Notes under the pieces: generated by a model
The model's input: the letters and a program-made list of their open reading frames with translations, nothing else
What the model was told of the DNA's origin: nothing
Databases searched by the model: none
NCBI GenBank assembly: GCA_031763025.1
Contig: JASSKH010000029.1
Location: 6,346,362-6,410,361, forward strand
Reading direction: 5' to 3'
Origin: Macrocystis pyrifera
Lineage: Eukaryota > Sar > Phaeophyceae > Laminariales > Laminariaceae
DNA length: 64,000 bases
Shown: in pieces, positions 23,269-33,847 of the stretch
Position numbering within the stretch: the stretch's first letter is position 1
How the letters are laid out: every line of letters starts with the position of its first letter
Program-made: the position numbers and the translations under genes

Positions 23269-23734
23269 GTAGAAAGGTGCTACCAGGTACATACAGTACT
23301 GCTGCTGCTTGGTGCTGTGTGCGGCGGCTTGAGTGTGAGAGCTTGAATTCGAGAAAACGTCTATGTACAATAAACGGCCAGGCCATAATAGCACTAGCAC
23401 CAGCCGCACCCGGCATAGAGCTGCCCTCTTAGGCCGCCCGCGTTGCGAGCTTGTGCGAGCTTCTTCTGCTGCTGAGCTAGTGTGTTGGTGCGTGTGTGTT
23501 CGTTCGCTGTGCGCTGTGTGCCGGTGATTTTCGAATAATTGTGCGGGTTTCCACTGGAAACAACGTGCGTTTTTTTGCTGGAAGGTTGTGAAGCTTCGCC
23601 TGCCAGGCGGTTTTACGGCGGCTGGTTAGCACAATTCATAGGTATAGTATAAAATAGTTGTAGCAGTATTAATAATAATAGTAGCCCATGGCAACGCGTG
23701 CATGCTGCTTCTATTAATGCCTGTCTAATAGCAG

Positions 23735-23844
23735 TATTAGGGGGGACCATAGTAGATAGAACCAAATATTGTTAGTGAAAATAGGGAAATATATAGGGGT
23801 TTTTTTGTGTATCGTAGGTCCTATTTACTATGCCCCCCCGCAAT
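23735..23844. mobile_element. Stowaway-like MITE (family 1)
   Basis: TATTAGGGGGGACCATAGTA at the left and TTTACTATGCCCCCCCG at the right, with the family core ACCAAATATTGTTAGTGAAA. Confidence 0.85.
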
Positions 23845-23895
23845 AGTATTAATAGTACCTGTACTGCTGTAAAGTAGCAGCAAGAGTGGTATTAA

Positions 23896-24004
23896 TATTA
23901 CGGGGGTCCATAGTTAATAGGACCTATGGTATACATAAAAACCTATGTATTTTCCTATTTTTGCTAACAAAATTTGGTCCCATTAACTATGGTCCCCCGT
24001 AATA
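23896..24004. mobile_element. Stowaway-like MITE (family 1)
   Basis: TATTACGGGGGTCCATAGTT at the left and AACTATGGTCCCCCGTAATA at the right; near-perfect termini. It lies only about 50 bases from the previous copy. Confidence 0.9.
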
Positions 24005-24009
24005 GTCGT

Positions 24010-24136
24010 TTTCGTTGTTGTTGTCTTCACATTTGATGGTCCTTTCTACCCAGCTTCATCAGTGCACCCAGTGTCCGTCCTGATTCCTTATCCTAGAGAG
24101 ATAATGATTCAGTGGTCACAGACTGTGAGACAGAAG
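24010..24136 (-). mobile_element. LINE 3'-end fragment
   Basis: Reverse complement of the LINE terminal region: a GTTGTTGTTGT tract (the CAA tail), TTTCTACCC, CAGTGTCCGT, CCTAGAGAGAT and GTGGTCACAGA occur in the expected order. Confidence 0.65.
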
Positions 24137-24784
24137 ACCAAAAATAAAAAATAAAAATCGCAAATTCAAGTGTCAAGCAAGTGAAATGCCAGCGTACCGG
24201 GTATGAGAAACAAGAACACAAGCAAGACAAAAAAAATACGAACAAAAAGACAATGAAACCAAAAAACAAAATTTTGAAATGAAGCAGGATACAAACGACA
24301 CAAGGACTTCAGAAAGGCTGCCAGACGGAAAGCATACGTACTCAGGAAGGACAGATATCTGCTGCGCGGGCGAAGCAACACGAAAGAGAGGGAGCTAAAG
24401 GCAAAAGTCTACAAGAGCTAGTCGAACCGATACCTAGCCACCCGATCTATCATTTCGTTTCTGCATTCATCGACAGCTGTATCAATACGGCTGCCCTTCC
24501 CCCCTCCCCCCCTCCCGTTGTCTGTCGCCGTTCTTGGCGTCCTCAGCTGCGTGGCGTAGCCGGCTCCGCTGTGCCTCGTCCCTGTGCCACCTCGCCATGA
24601 AACAGTCCGCCGCTTCGACGAACCCCCGGTACCACTTCCCGCTCTTCTTAGCCGCCCTCGGCCATAGCACCGTTTCTACTCCGAACAGCAGAGGGGAGCT
24701 TTCCGTGGACCCCTCGGTGGCTTGGAAAACCCTGAGGTAGTCTGCTAGACATTGGGCCCAGCTTGTTAGGTATGTACATTATTG

Positions 24785-25110
24785 TCTTTTTTCGCGACAT
24801 GCCGTGGCATGCCGTGGCACCACCTGCGGCAAAACCTTCCACGGACCTCCACGGCATACCATGGGACCCTAACCCTAACCCTAACCCTAACCCTAACCCT
24901 AACCCCAATCCTAACCCTAACCCAGGTGCGGTGGTGCCGTGGGGGTTGCCATGACATGCCATGGGGTTGCCATGGAGTGCCGTGGCGGTAGCCGCGGGGG
25001 TTGTCATGACATGCCCCCCGGCGTGCCATGGAATCTTATGCCACACCATGGGATGCCATGGTGATGCCATGGTATGCCATGGGCGGTACCATGGCAATGC
25101 CACGGCATGC
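24785..25110. repeat. CCATGG/GGCATGCC-rich degenerate repeat
   Basis: Words such as TGCCATGG, GGCATGCC and GCCGTGGCA recur at irregular short intervals, mostly palindromic. The block replaces the middle of a LINE fragment and encloses the telomeric repeat at 24867-24923. Confidence 0.6.
24867..24923. repeat. Interstitial telomeric repeat (CCCTAA)n
   Basis: About nine CCCTAA units, one or two imperfect (CCCCAATC), lie within chromosomal sequence that continues on both sides. They are the complement of TTAGGG-type telomere DNA, so this is an interstitial site rather than a chromosome end. Confidence 0.9.
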
Positions 25111-25570
25111 CCACGACAAGGTCAAATAGTGTAGAACCCTGCCATCACCTCGGCCTTTAGCATGCGCACTTTTAGAGTGAACGGGGCATCCTCCATATCA
25201 TACAGTTCCCGTTTGAACCGATTGTAGTAAGCCCATGCGAGTCGGATCCGTCGTGTGATCTCTGGCATAATGTCAGCGCTTGCGACGACAAGACCGCCCA
25301 GGTACAAAAACTGCATCGTCTGTCTATATCTTTGCCCCGCTGCTTCGATAACGAACGGTGAGGTCTGGGGTGCCTGATTCGGTGTCCGCAGCGGCATGGT
25401 CTCCGTTTTCGTTTAAGAAACGGTGAGGCCGCCTGCTTCGAAAACTGTCACAATGACGGTCATCATCTTCGCAAGGCCTTCCGCCGACTGAAGCACAATG
25501 CCTACATCGTCCGCGTACAGCATACCCCACACTGCCCTCCGTACGCAAGTTAGTGGGTCAACCTTGACCC

Positions 25571-26153
25571 CGCTATTTAAATATTGTTTCTCTGTTGTTA
25601 CCGTATGCATGCTGCTTCTACCTGGCCAATAAATAGCAGTTACTGCTGTAGTAGATGCCCTCAACCTTATGTATTACGTAACCTGTACATTTGAAAAATC
25701 ATAATAGTGTGGTCGTGTGGTCGTATTAATAGTAGTCGATATACCAGGTAGTATTTTGGAGCGTGCATGCCGTTTCAACCTTTTCACTACAGCAGTACAT
25801 ATGCGTAGTAGTGTTAAAGTAGTACCAGCAACAGCCATTCAGCGACCCCTACTCCTCAGAAGATCACTACCACAACAGCACCTGCAGGAGCAGCGTTGTC
25901 GCGAGTACTACCAGCAACAACAGTACAGCGACCACTACTACCCGCAAGCTCACTTCCAGCAGGAGCAGCAGCAGGAGCAGCAGCATAAAATGTCATTCAG
26001 CGAGGCCCGGCCGACGTTAGCTACGCACAGCAAGTAGAGGTTAGAGCAGATGGGAGAGGAGCACCAGCCCAGGAGAGCAACGCCCCACCATCAAGCGAAA
26101 CACCCTTGATGACTGCGATTTCGTAGAGCGAAAAATCGGGCGCAGGGTGTGCA
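25571..26153 (+). other. CAG-rich stretch with a glutamine-rich ORF, no recognised gene
   Basis: The frame 25717-26037 encodes a tail rich in Gln (QQHLQEQR, QQEQQQEQQHK) from CAG and CAA codons. No domain was recognised. It may be exonic or simply repeat-derived. Confidence 0.25.
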
Positions 26154-26681
26154 GTGGATTCATCCGCGTTCCCGACGCTGTCTGTGGAAGGCCGTCCAGC
26201 GATTGAAGACTACGTCATGAAGGCGACACGTGAAGCCAGAGAAGAAGAGCGCGCAGCGGCAAGGGAGCATTCGACCGCGACCACAGAGGAGGAAGAAGGC
26301 ACGAAGGAGGGTGTGCAAGCCCAGGACAAGGAGCCCAGGAGCAGCAAGAACCCATCCCAAGCCAACCCACTGCAGGTTCCGACAGCATCCCTCCCTCACC
26401 ACGCTACTTCTATCGCAAAGGCGGGCACGTTTCACATGAGCCATATTAGTAGCCCCGACAAGGAGCCCAGGAGCAGCAAGAACCCATCCCAAGCCAACCC
26501 ACTGCAGGTTCCGACAGCATCCCTCCCTCACCACGCTACTTCTATCACGCAGGCAGGCACGTTTCACATGAGCCATATTAGTAGCCCCGTCAAGCCCCCA
26601 ACGTCGACTTCCCCCCCTCCGTGGCCACCGCCATCGCCAGCTGAGCGCGAGGGAATGCGATGTTGGGAGGACACGGATTAG
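26154..26681 (+). CDS. Hypothetical low-complexity ORF with a 44-residue direct repeat
   Basis: The 175-codon frame starts MDSSAFPTLSVEGRPAIEDY, has a charged Glu/Arg/Lys segment, then two nearly identical 44-residue units (KEPRSSKNPSQ, TASLPHHATSI, GTFHMSHISSP) from 132 bp DNA repeats at 26325-26456 and 26457-26588, and ends Pro-rich. The first 55 residues could belong to a disordered protein. I do not recognise a family. It lies ahead of the intact LINE, so it may derive from an older element's first ORF or a host exon. The antisense frame is also open but reads as a shadow. Confidence 0.3.
   Translation: MDSSAFPTLSVEGRPAIEDYVMKATREAREEERAAAREHSTATTEEEEGTKEGVQAQDKEPRSSKNPSQANPLQVPTASLPHHATSIAKAGTFHMSHISSPDKEPRSSKNPSQANPLQVPTASLPHHATSITQAGTFHMSHISSPVKPPTSTSPPPWPPPSPAEREGMRCWEDTD
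26325..26588. repeat. Tandem repeat, 2 x 132 bp, in frame
   Basis: GACAAGGAGCCCAGGAGCAG starts at 26325 and 26457. The units differ at only a few bases and keep the reading frame. Confidence 0.9.
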
Positions 26682-26699
26682 GGCCATCGAGAGTTGACG

Positions 26700-26955
26700 G
26701 TGGGCAAGGTGTGCCCGACGTTGGACTGATGGAGAAACACACTCAGCCGAAGCAGCAGCAACGACGTCAGGAGGATCCACCAGATTCGGCTTCCCCCGCG
26801 CCATGGCCGCCCCCGTTGCCCGGGTTGACCGTGGGCAAGATGCCCGACGTTGGACTGATAGAGGGACACACCCAGCCGCAGCAGCAGCAACGACGTCAGG
26901 GGGAGCCACCAGCTTTGACGTCTCCCGCGCCATGACAGCCATTGCCCAATGAGCG
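26700..26955 (+). pseudogene. Decayed tandem-repeat coding remnant
   Basis: Two units of about 41 residues (PDVGL, HTQP, QQQQRRQ, PPLPG) start at 26700 and 26831. The second ends where the first has CCATGGCCG and the second CCATGACAG, turning Trp into a stop. The Pro-rich pattern (PPWPPPSPAEREG) resembles the end of the ORF at 26154, so this may be its frameshifted continuation. Confidence 0.35.
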
Positions 26956-27511
26956 CGAGGACGAGCAAGGTGTGGGTGGATTTTGTTTTTTCAGCTGCTT
27001 CGTGGGTTGGGCAACGGGGCCGGGACGTCGGCATCTTTACGCGGCCGAGGTGGACGCGGGTACGCGAGAAGGACCAGGTCACCGCCCACAAGTTAGAGCA
27101 AGGAATGTATTCTTCATTTTTCTCTGGTCTGATTTTTATCAGTTATGTTGGGAGGATTTCTGGTCGAATGGTATACATGTATACGAGCAATCACAATTAT
27201 TTTGGTCTCACTGATATATAGTACGGTACTAATAGTCTACTGCATCGAATGTACCACGTACAAGGAGCCGTTCTGTCTGGTACCAGGTAGGCTGGTACAT
27301 GTGTGGTATCACACGTATATGTAGGCTTTGATTGGTTGATTTATTTTAGGTTTTTCCTTAAATTAATGTTGTGATTGGCAAATGGGTGAGAATTAGCATC
27401 CCTGTTTGCGTAAACATCACATACGTGCATAGGCATCGAGCCTCGGGCTGGGTAGAGAGGGAACCTCGCGCGGTCTGGCGAGTGAGCTGTTCACTCTAAG
27501 GACCGCGCGGG

Positions 27512-30500
27512 GTGGTGGTGATGAGTTTTACTTTTAACCCGGATGCCGAGGAGTTCATCCCCGAGGCAGGACGGGTACATCACCACAGCAGAGAGCGCTG
27601 CGTGGGTAACCTGGGGAGAGGAGAGGCTGGCCACCGCGTGGGTACGCAAGCGCGACAGGAAGGATGGGGGTGTCGGAGTTGGCTGGGACGGCTGCACCCA
27701 ACCAACAGAAACCAAGGCGCGAACCGGGCTACAAAGCGGAGAGCCAATATTATCATAGAGAAAAAGAAGAGACAAAAAAAGCAAAAAAGGAGGAGGGGAC
27801 GAGCCTCTCGTCGGCTGGCAAAAAAAGCAGCACGCGAGGCTCGTAAGAGGCGGAAGGCGGCACTTGTGGTGGTAGCGACCTACAATGTGCGTACCCTGGC
27901 CGTAAAGGGGAAGAACGGGTACGGGCATGACGAGTGCGTACTTGCGAAAGGACGGCAACTCGGTTGTGACTTCATTGGTCTGCAGGAAACCCGACGGTCC
28001 GGCAACACGAGATTTCGTGCAGCTGGATACCAAGTTTTTTGTTCAGGTCAGGAAAAAACAGCAGCGAGACAAGGGTTGTATGGGGTAGGTTTAGCAGTAA
28101 AAGACTCAATATGCCGTACGTCTAAGTTCACTCAGCAGTTTATTGACGAACGACTTATGTCTATGCGCTTTGAGTTGGACGGTCGGTGCGATGCGGTTAA
28201 TTTCGTCGTTGCGTACGCCCCAACTGATTGTACCAAAGACTCCAAGCAGAAAGGCATGTTCTGGCGAAAGTTGGAGGACCTGGTTGAGCAGATTCCTGCT
28301 AAAGAGTGTTTGTTTGTGCTTATAGATGCCAATGGGCGAACTGGGGGGAGGATAGAAGGGTGCGGTGATGATGAATGTAGGGTGCTCGGAGCATACGGAC
28401 GAGATGTTCGTAGTGATAACGGCAAACGGCTTTTGTCGTTCGCTACCAGTTGCAAGCTAGCGCTCACCAACACATTTTTCAGCACGCGCAAGGGCGGAAT
28501 ATCGCATACATACAACGGCACCAGCCTGAATGATCGTAAGCGAATCGACTACATCCTAACTCGTCAAGTCCACCGACCTAGAGTACATAATGTTACAGTC
28601 GTCCCACAGCCCCCACCACCTGCTAAGGCTGATTCAGACCATAACATCGTGTACATCAAGGCCCGACTTAGTGGTCACTTTTCGTCTAACCGAAGATTGC
28701 TGAAACCCCCAAAACGCCGAGAATTCGACAGGCAGCTTTTCTTATCCGATGGAGAGCGTCGACACCGAATAGTCGAGAGGGTCGTTTCCACTCTTAACCA
28801 ACCTACCCAGCCTCGTAACCCGTCTGGCATGGTTGAGTTTTTCACCACAACTGTCATGAATGCTGTTGAGAAAGAGGTGCCACCTCCACCACGTCGCCAC
28901 CACCGAAACGGTTGGTGTGAGACCCCCGAAACGGTGGCCGCTTTCAAAGTAGCATGGACAGCGAGGGAGGATGCGAGACAGCTCCTGCGTGTCTACCCCC
29001 GAGATAGTACAGCGTGGAAGAAGTTGAGATCCGCCTGTGCGAATCTGCAGGAAGTGGTCGCCGCAGGAGTCAATGCGTATTTTGAAGAGTACCTCGCTGA
29101 AACCGAGAAATTCCTCGCGAGTTCCGATCAACGAGGGTTCTACAAGCACCTGAAGAGTACGGTAGGGTTGCAAGGTACGAAAGCGAGGAGTGAACAGTTT
29201 ATCATGGACGAGGATGGCACGCTGTTGCGAGATCAAGCGCGAATTCGTGAAAGATGGGCGGGGCACTACCACAATCTATTGAACACGAAATCGCTGAAAC
29301 TTGACCCCACGATCATCGACCTAGTGCCACCACGACCGCTGAAACTATCCCTTGGAAATGAAACATCCATTGACGAGATGATGGAAGCAGTGAAGGGTAT
29401 GTCAAACTGGAAAGCCGTTGGACCAGATGGTCTCCCGGTCGAAGTACTGAAACTTGACCACCCCGCTTTCGTGCAGTATTTTCACAGTATCCTTGTTAAC
29501 GTTTGGGTAACGGGAGAAGTCCCCCAGCAATGGAAAGATGCGATCATAAAAACCCTTCATAAAAAGAAGGATAGAACTGATTGCAACAACTACAGAGGTA
29601 TTTCGCTTGTTGCTCACGCAGGCAAGGTGTTGCTGAAAATCGTTGCGTCCCGTCTAAGCAGCTACTGCGAGACCGAGCATATACTCCCTGAAGAACAGTG
29701 TGGCTTCCGCCCCGCACGGTCAACAGTCGATATGCTGTTTGTCGTGCGCCGGTTGCAGCAGCTCGGGCGGCAGAAGAAAATCCCCCTGTACATGTGCTTT
29801 ATCGACTTGCAGAAAGCGTACGACTCTGTCGACCGAGAACTGTTGTGGGAGGTACTCACACGCCTTGGTGTACCAACCAAGATGCTCACAATCATTCGCA
29901 ATTTTCACGAAGGCATGCGGGCTCGCGTGCGTGCGGATGACGGTGAACACTCGGACTGGTTCAATGTAACCCAGGGACTGCGGCAAGGCTGCGTACTATC
30001 GCCGTTACTGTTCAACGTGTTCTTCGCCGCTGCGATACACATCGTGCTGGTACGCTTCAGCAAAGACGAATGCATCGTAAGGGATTTGGTTCATCTCGAA
30101 GAGGACAGGGTTGTCGGAAAAGAGGAACCGTTGGCATGCGTGCAAAGGGCTGTGTGGGGCATGTTGTATGCAGACGATGCAGGAATAGTCTCGAAGTCGG
30201 CGGAAGGCCTTGCGAGAATGATGACAGTCATCGTGACTGTCTTCGAAGCAGTAGGTCTCACGGTATCCGAGAAGAAGACAGAGACGATGCTCCTACGAAC
30301 ACCGGATCAGACGTTTACCACCTCACCGCTCGCGATCGAAGCTGCAGGCCAAAAGTATAAACAGACGACCCAGTTTTTGTACCTAGGAGGCATTATCCAC
30401 GAGAACGCTGACCTCTCCTTCGAAATCGAGCGACGAATCCGTCTGATGCGGGCATGCCTCAAACGGTATGGTCCGGAACTGTACGATAGGACGAACGCAC

Positions 30501-31246
30501 CGCTTAGTCTGAAAGTCCGGATGCTGAAGGCCGAGGTGATTGAGACCTTGCTGTACGGTTGCGTGACGTGGACCCTCAATGCGGACCACTTCGCCAAGCT
30601 TCGATCAGCCCACCACGAAGTCCTTCTGCGAGTCATTGGTTTCCAGCGCCGACTACGCACCGACCACACCACCCTCTCGTATGCGAAGGCGCTCAGGATA
30701 ACACGATGCGAAAGTATCGAAACGACCATCCGTAAACGGCGACTCTTCTTTGCGGGGGCTGTGGTGCGGCAACACGAGGGGCGATTGCCCAGTCGGTTGA
30801 TGTTCGGGACGATCGCTGGTGGGGGGAGCCCGAAACCAGGCGGGCAGCCTAAGACTTGGCCTAGGGCAATTGCTGAGGACCTTAGAGTGTTCAAAGCCAC
30901 AGAGGGATCAACGGAAGACTCCCCCTTAGTCTTTGGAGTTGGGACCGCACTGTGGCCCACTGCAGCAAAACAGACGGGAAAGTGGTACCGGGGAATCCTC
31001 GAAGCAGCTGAACAGTTCATGGGCAGGTGGCACGAGGCTGAGGCAAAGCTGAGTAGACAGCGCCGTGCATCCGCTGCAGGTAGTGTTAGAGGGAATGGGG
31101 GGAGGGGTAACAGCAGGAGGGGTAGAGGGAACACCGTACAAGTGTATAGGGGCAGGGGGGGGAACAGGAGGAGTAGAAGGGAAACCGCGGTAGAAGAGAG
31201 TAGCAGAGAGACCGCAGATAGGGTAGCAAGGTACCAGGCCGACTAA
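27512..31246 (+). CDS. LINE ORF: EEP endonuclease plus reverse transcriptase, 1244 aa, intact
   Basis: Residues 1-125 are a basic N-terminal region. Residues about 126-400 are an APE-type endonuclease: [54 protein letters not shown], and a terminal SDHN. Residues about 600-960 are the [69 protein letters not shown] and the catalytic YADD. The C-terminal part (LLYGCVTWTLNADHF, RRLFFAGAVVRQ, FGTIAGG) and the Arg/Gly-rich tail are usual for this type of LINE. The product would nick target DNA and copy the element RNA. All key motifs are present and no stop interrupts 1244 codons, so the copy could be active. Met 27512 is the first in-frame start after the leader. Confidence 0.93.
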   Translation: MVVMSFTFNPDAEEFIPEAGRVHHHSRERCVGNLGRGEAGHRVGTQARQEGWGCRSWLGRLHPTNRNQGANRATKRRANIIIEKKKRQKKQKRRRGRASRRLAKKAAREARKRRKAALVVVATYNVRTLAVKGKNGYGHDECVLAKGRQLGCDFIGLQETRRSGNTRFRAAGYQVFCSGQEKTAARQGLYGVGLAVKDSICRTSKFTQQFIDERLMSMRFELDGRCDAVNFVVAYAPTDCTKDSKQKGMFWRKLEDLVEQIPAKECLFVLIDANGRTGGRIEGCGDDECRVLGAYGRDVRSDNGKRLLSFATSCKLALTNTFFSTRKGGISHTYNGTSLNDRKRIDYILTRQVHRPRVHNVTVVPQPPPPAKADSDHNIVYIKARLSGHFSSNRRLLKPPKRREFDRQLFLSDGERRHRIVERVVSTLNQPTQPRNPSGMVEFFTTTVMNAVEKEVPPPPRRHHRNGWCETPETVAAFKVAWTAREDARQLLRVYPRDSTAWKKLRSACANLQEVVAAGVNAYFEEYLAETEKFLASSDQRGFYKHLKSTVGLQGTKARSEQFIMDEDGTLLRDQARIRERWAGHYHNLLNTKSLKLDPTIIDLVPPRPLKLSLGNETSIDEMMEAVKGMSNWKAVGPDGLPVEVLKLDHPAFVQYFHSILVNVWVTGEVPQQWKDAIIKTLHKKKDRTDCNNYRGISLVAHAGKVLLKIVASRLSSYCETEHILPEEQCGFRPARSTVDMLFVVRRLQQLGRQKKIPLYMCFIDLQKAYDSVDRELLWEVLTRLGVPTKMLTIIRNFHEGMRARVRADDGEHSDWFNVTQGLRQGCVLSPLLFNVFFAAAIHIVLVRFSKDECIVRDLVHLEEDRVVGKEEPLACVQRAVWGMLYADDAGIVSKSAEGLARMMTVIVTVFEAVGLTVSEKKTETMLLRTPDQTFTTSPLAIEAAGQKYKQTTQFLYLGGIIHENADLSFEIERRIRLMRACLKRYGPELYDRTNAPLSLKVRMLKAEVIETLLYGCVTWTLNADHFAKLRSAHHEVLLRVIGFQRRLRTDHTTLSYAKALRITRCESIETTIRKRRLFFAGAVVRQHEGRLPSRLMFGTIAGGGSPKPGGQPKTWPRAIAEDLRVFKATEGSTEDSPLVFGVGTALWPTAAKQTGKWYRGILEAAEQFMGRWHEAEAKLSRQRRASAAGSVRGNGGRGNSRRGRGNTVQVYRGRGGNRRSRRETAVEESSRETADRVARYQAD

Positions 31247-31840
31247 TAGGTTGGACGTTTCTTTGCTACTCGTACCGCCAACTGCTGCGGCCGTTCGGTA
31301 TGCATTTTGATTTTTTTCCCTTCTGATCCTTATGAAAGAAGTACTACATAGTGGGTGGGTGACGAGCGTATTTTGGCCCACTCACTATTGCTCTTTTTAC
31401 TTAGTTAAGTGTTCACCGGGATGCATAGTCCCCTTTTTCCTTCTCATATCTTTCCCCTTGCACGTCCCTTTTGGCTCATGCTCGGGGTAAGTATGTATGT
31501 GTCTGAGCTTTGGCTTCCCATTTTATTTATTTATTTGGGATTCTCCTCCTTTTCTTTTTCTTTTTCTTGTTCTTTTTCGGTTTGGTTTTTTCGTTGCTTC
31601 TCTTTCTTTATGGTGTATTTTGGTTGCTGGCGTATGTATGTATGTTGTGTCGGCCGCACCTAGTGCGAAGGCATGGTATTACGTAGGCTATTAATGCATT
31701 ACGGTGTGTTATCTCTGTGTCGTAGTCTGTGACCACAGAGCTCGTATCTTTCTAGGGTGAAGAATCAGCACGGACACTGGGCTTGCTGGATGTCGACGAG
31801 TAGAAGAACGGTTTAATGTGAAGAACACACACACACACAT
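31247..31840 (+). other. LINE copy 1 3' UTR and tail
   Basis: A T-rich pyrimidine tract (31540-31620) precedes a conserved terminal block containing GTGACCACAGAGCTCGTATC, GGACACTGG, GATGTCGACGAGTAGAAGAACG and a CA tail. The same terminal block recurs in truncated copies across the window, which is what identifies those as LINE remnants. Confidence 0.8.
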
Positions 31841-32684
31841 ACGAGTTTTCAGTGATCGCGATATTATTCGTTTTGGTTATTTTTTTTTGTGCTCAATCCA
31901 CCAATGGATGTACCTGATATGTTGTACCTGGCACGCACAATCACTGGATGAAATTCGCGTAGATTTTTCCAGTGGAAATTCCGTACAACGTACCTACATT
32001 TTTCTGGCTTTTCTTTTGGAGTGGTAGGTATATATATAGTGTACGGTCACGCACCTACGGAGGAGCTGTAAGATTGGTGCTACTGCTGTTCTCGTGCGCG
32101 TACCTATGCATTGGTTTATTACTCTGCTGTTATAATTTTTCATTGGTATGCAATGGGTATTTTTTGTGGTGGGTTTATACGGAAGACATACGAGCAGCTT
32201 TGGTAATCTGGTACCATCCAGAGATTCGGGTGGTATTATTCTGACTTAGAAGAGTACCAGGTAAGATATTTAGGATTATATTGTGTATGCTGAGTTGGAG
32301 GAGTAAGATACTCTGAATTTTATTGAATGTATTGCCTTCGAGGAGTAGGATATTTTGGGTTTAATTTGTTTTTGGAATTCGGAGGGCGATGTGTACACAG
32401 CCGGCAGGCGGTTGTGCGTGTGTAGTAGTTTTCAACTGATGACCGTTCGAATATCGCATACAGAGGTCTGTAGTTACGTTAGTTGAGTTGTTAGGGGGAT
32501 TGTTGCAACTTAGCCAGTACAGTACGGTTTGGAAATTTGCATTGAAATTGAGTTTTTGGATTTTGGATGAGTTTGGTGATTTCTAAGCAGAGGGAGGCAG
32601 CTGTTTGATGGATTTTTAGATTTCTGTGTTTGAATTGGTGGCAATATTATACTACTTGAAGTGCCACGACGACAGCACGTATAC

Positions 32685-33018
32685 GTCCCCGGTGGCTTGG
32701 TAGGTGGTCCGCGAGCCTATCAAGATCAATTTCGTGAGTTCGAGTCTCACCGAGTGCATGCTCGTAGGGACTTTTTCTTGCATAAAATTGATTAGCGGAA
32801 AGCGCGAGAGCGTGAGTTAGCTGTACATTCGATGAAAGTCGACGAGCAGTGGGATGCTGAAGCCTATGCACGATAAAAACTAAAGGCACGTACCGGGGGG
32901 GAGAAGGGACGACACCTGTGACCACGGCTTGTCCAGAAGATCGTCGAGGGTCAAACCTCCTACGAGTGGGCTGGGAAGTAAAAGTGATGAACAAAAAAAA
33001 AAAAAAAAAAAAAAAAAA
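32685..33018 (+). mobile_element. tRNA-derived SINE with poly(A) tail
   Basis: The head has a box A-like TGGCTTGGTAGG and a box B arm GTGAG-TTCGAGT-CTCAC, a perfect five-base stem with a seven-base loop. A tRNA-unrelated body of about 240 bases and an A tract of about 26 end it. A second copy at 46622-46940 shares head and body. Internal pol III promoters from a tRNA plus an A tail define this class (family knowledge). The acceptor stem does not pair, so it is not a working tRNA gene. Confidence 0.78.
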
Positions 33019-33789
33019 GGGATGGATTATTGTAGACCTACGGTAGTGCCGCATTGACACTATGATCATGACAGTGTGGTGCCGCGAATGGGGAGGCTGA
33101 CAAAACAGTTTGTTCACAGCAGTCGCGCGAATGTCTAATGCATTTTGATTGGTTGATTGGTATGACTTATTATGTAGCTGCAAATTGTCCAAGGGGCGTA
33201 TGTGGTGGGTTTTGCCCTTTTGTGCTTTGCCGAATGGGTTGCAAAATACCTGGTATATATATTTGGATGGTTTTCCAGGGGTCACGTGGAAGGAGGATGA
33301 GAGGCCCCTTGATCTCAGTCTTTTCTGGTACACTACTGGACTACCACGACGACACCAATAATAAGAACAACAACACCATCTCTTCTTTTGCTCCCGCGCC
33401 CCGCAACACCCTGAGCACGAGTTGTCCCCTGACCTGTGACTCCCTTTTCGCCTTGCGACGCCCCCGGGAATTCACGTTACCCACATGCCGAAGGGGAACC
33501 TTGCAATCGATGCACTATTCAACAAAAAAAAAGTCTCGACGAAATCACGACAGCGCAAAATAACATCACCCACCACCACCGACAGTCCACACAAGGAATG
33601 CCTTACACTACACCTATAATAATTGTACTACTGCTGTAGATTATGGCATTCCCTTTTAAAGAAACTAAACTATCCTCGACAACAGGGACGGTTGTCTGGT
33701 AGAATGTAGCAACACCTCCTGTTCGCCATGGGCATAACGTAAAGCTTGTCGAGCTGAACGCAGTTTGAGTGGAATTGATTGTGCGATAC

Positions 33790-33792
33790 ACC

Positions 33793-33847
<55 letters not shown>

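Larger units (their letters stand above)
14517..23734. other. Intergenic stretch without a recognisable gene
   Basis: After the stop codon of gene A no exon series or protein domain was recognised on either strand. ORFs up to about 168 codons occur, but at the number and length expected by chance. The stretch contains a tandem duplication (15640-15809), family-2 and family-3 elements, two MITEs and a block of degenerate GGGA-rich repeats near 22.1-22.6 kb. Unrecognised lineage-specific genes cannot be excluded. Confidence 0.5.
24482..25570 (-). pseudogene. Decayed LINE reverse-transcriptase ORF, interrupted
   Basis: On the minus strand 25122-25570 encodes RT remnants ([30 protein letters not shown], then QFLYLGG and LKVRMLKAEV), and 24482-24740 encodes the C-terminal tail (EGSTESSPLLFGVETVLW, AAKKSGKWYRG, FMARWHRDEAQ). 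These match the two large LINE copies. About 130 codons between the two parts are missing and replaced by a CCATGG-rich and telomeric repeat (24741-25121). Frameshifts and stops make it non-functional. Confidence 0.82.
27434..31840 (+). mobile_element. Full-length RTE-like LINE (copy 1)
   Basis: The 5' edge is placed where similarity to copy 2 begins (CATCGAGC at 27434). A short leader, one intact ORF and a ~590 base 3' UTR follow, ending AATGTGAAGAA plus a CA-repeat tail (31820-31840). A single ORF with an endonuclease ahead of the RT and a simple-sequence 3' tail rather than poly(A) fits the RTE group (family knowledge). No convincing target-site duplication was seen. The 5' edge is uncertain by tens of bases. 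Confidence 0.85.

Noticed and set aside
21100..24004. Regularly recurring ~110 bp repeats considered as a CRISPR-like array
   Set aside because: The units are dispersed, carry terminal inverted repeats and TA duplications, and lie in a eukaryotic genome: MITEs, not CRISPR.
24867..24923. Chromosome end
   Set aside because: Unique and LINE-derived sequence continues on both sides, so the telomeric repeat is interstitial.
26160..26942. 260-codon antisense ORF
   Set aside because: It is the mirror of tandem-repeat DNA; composition and repeats are better explained by the + strand frames, and no domain is seen.
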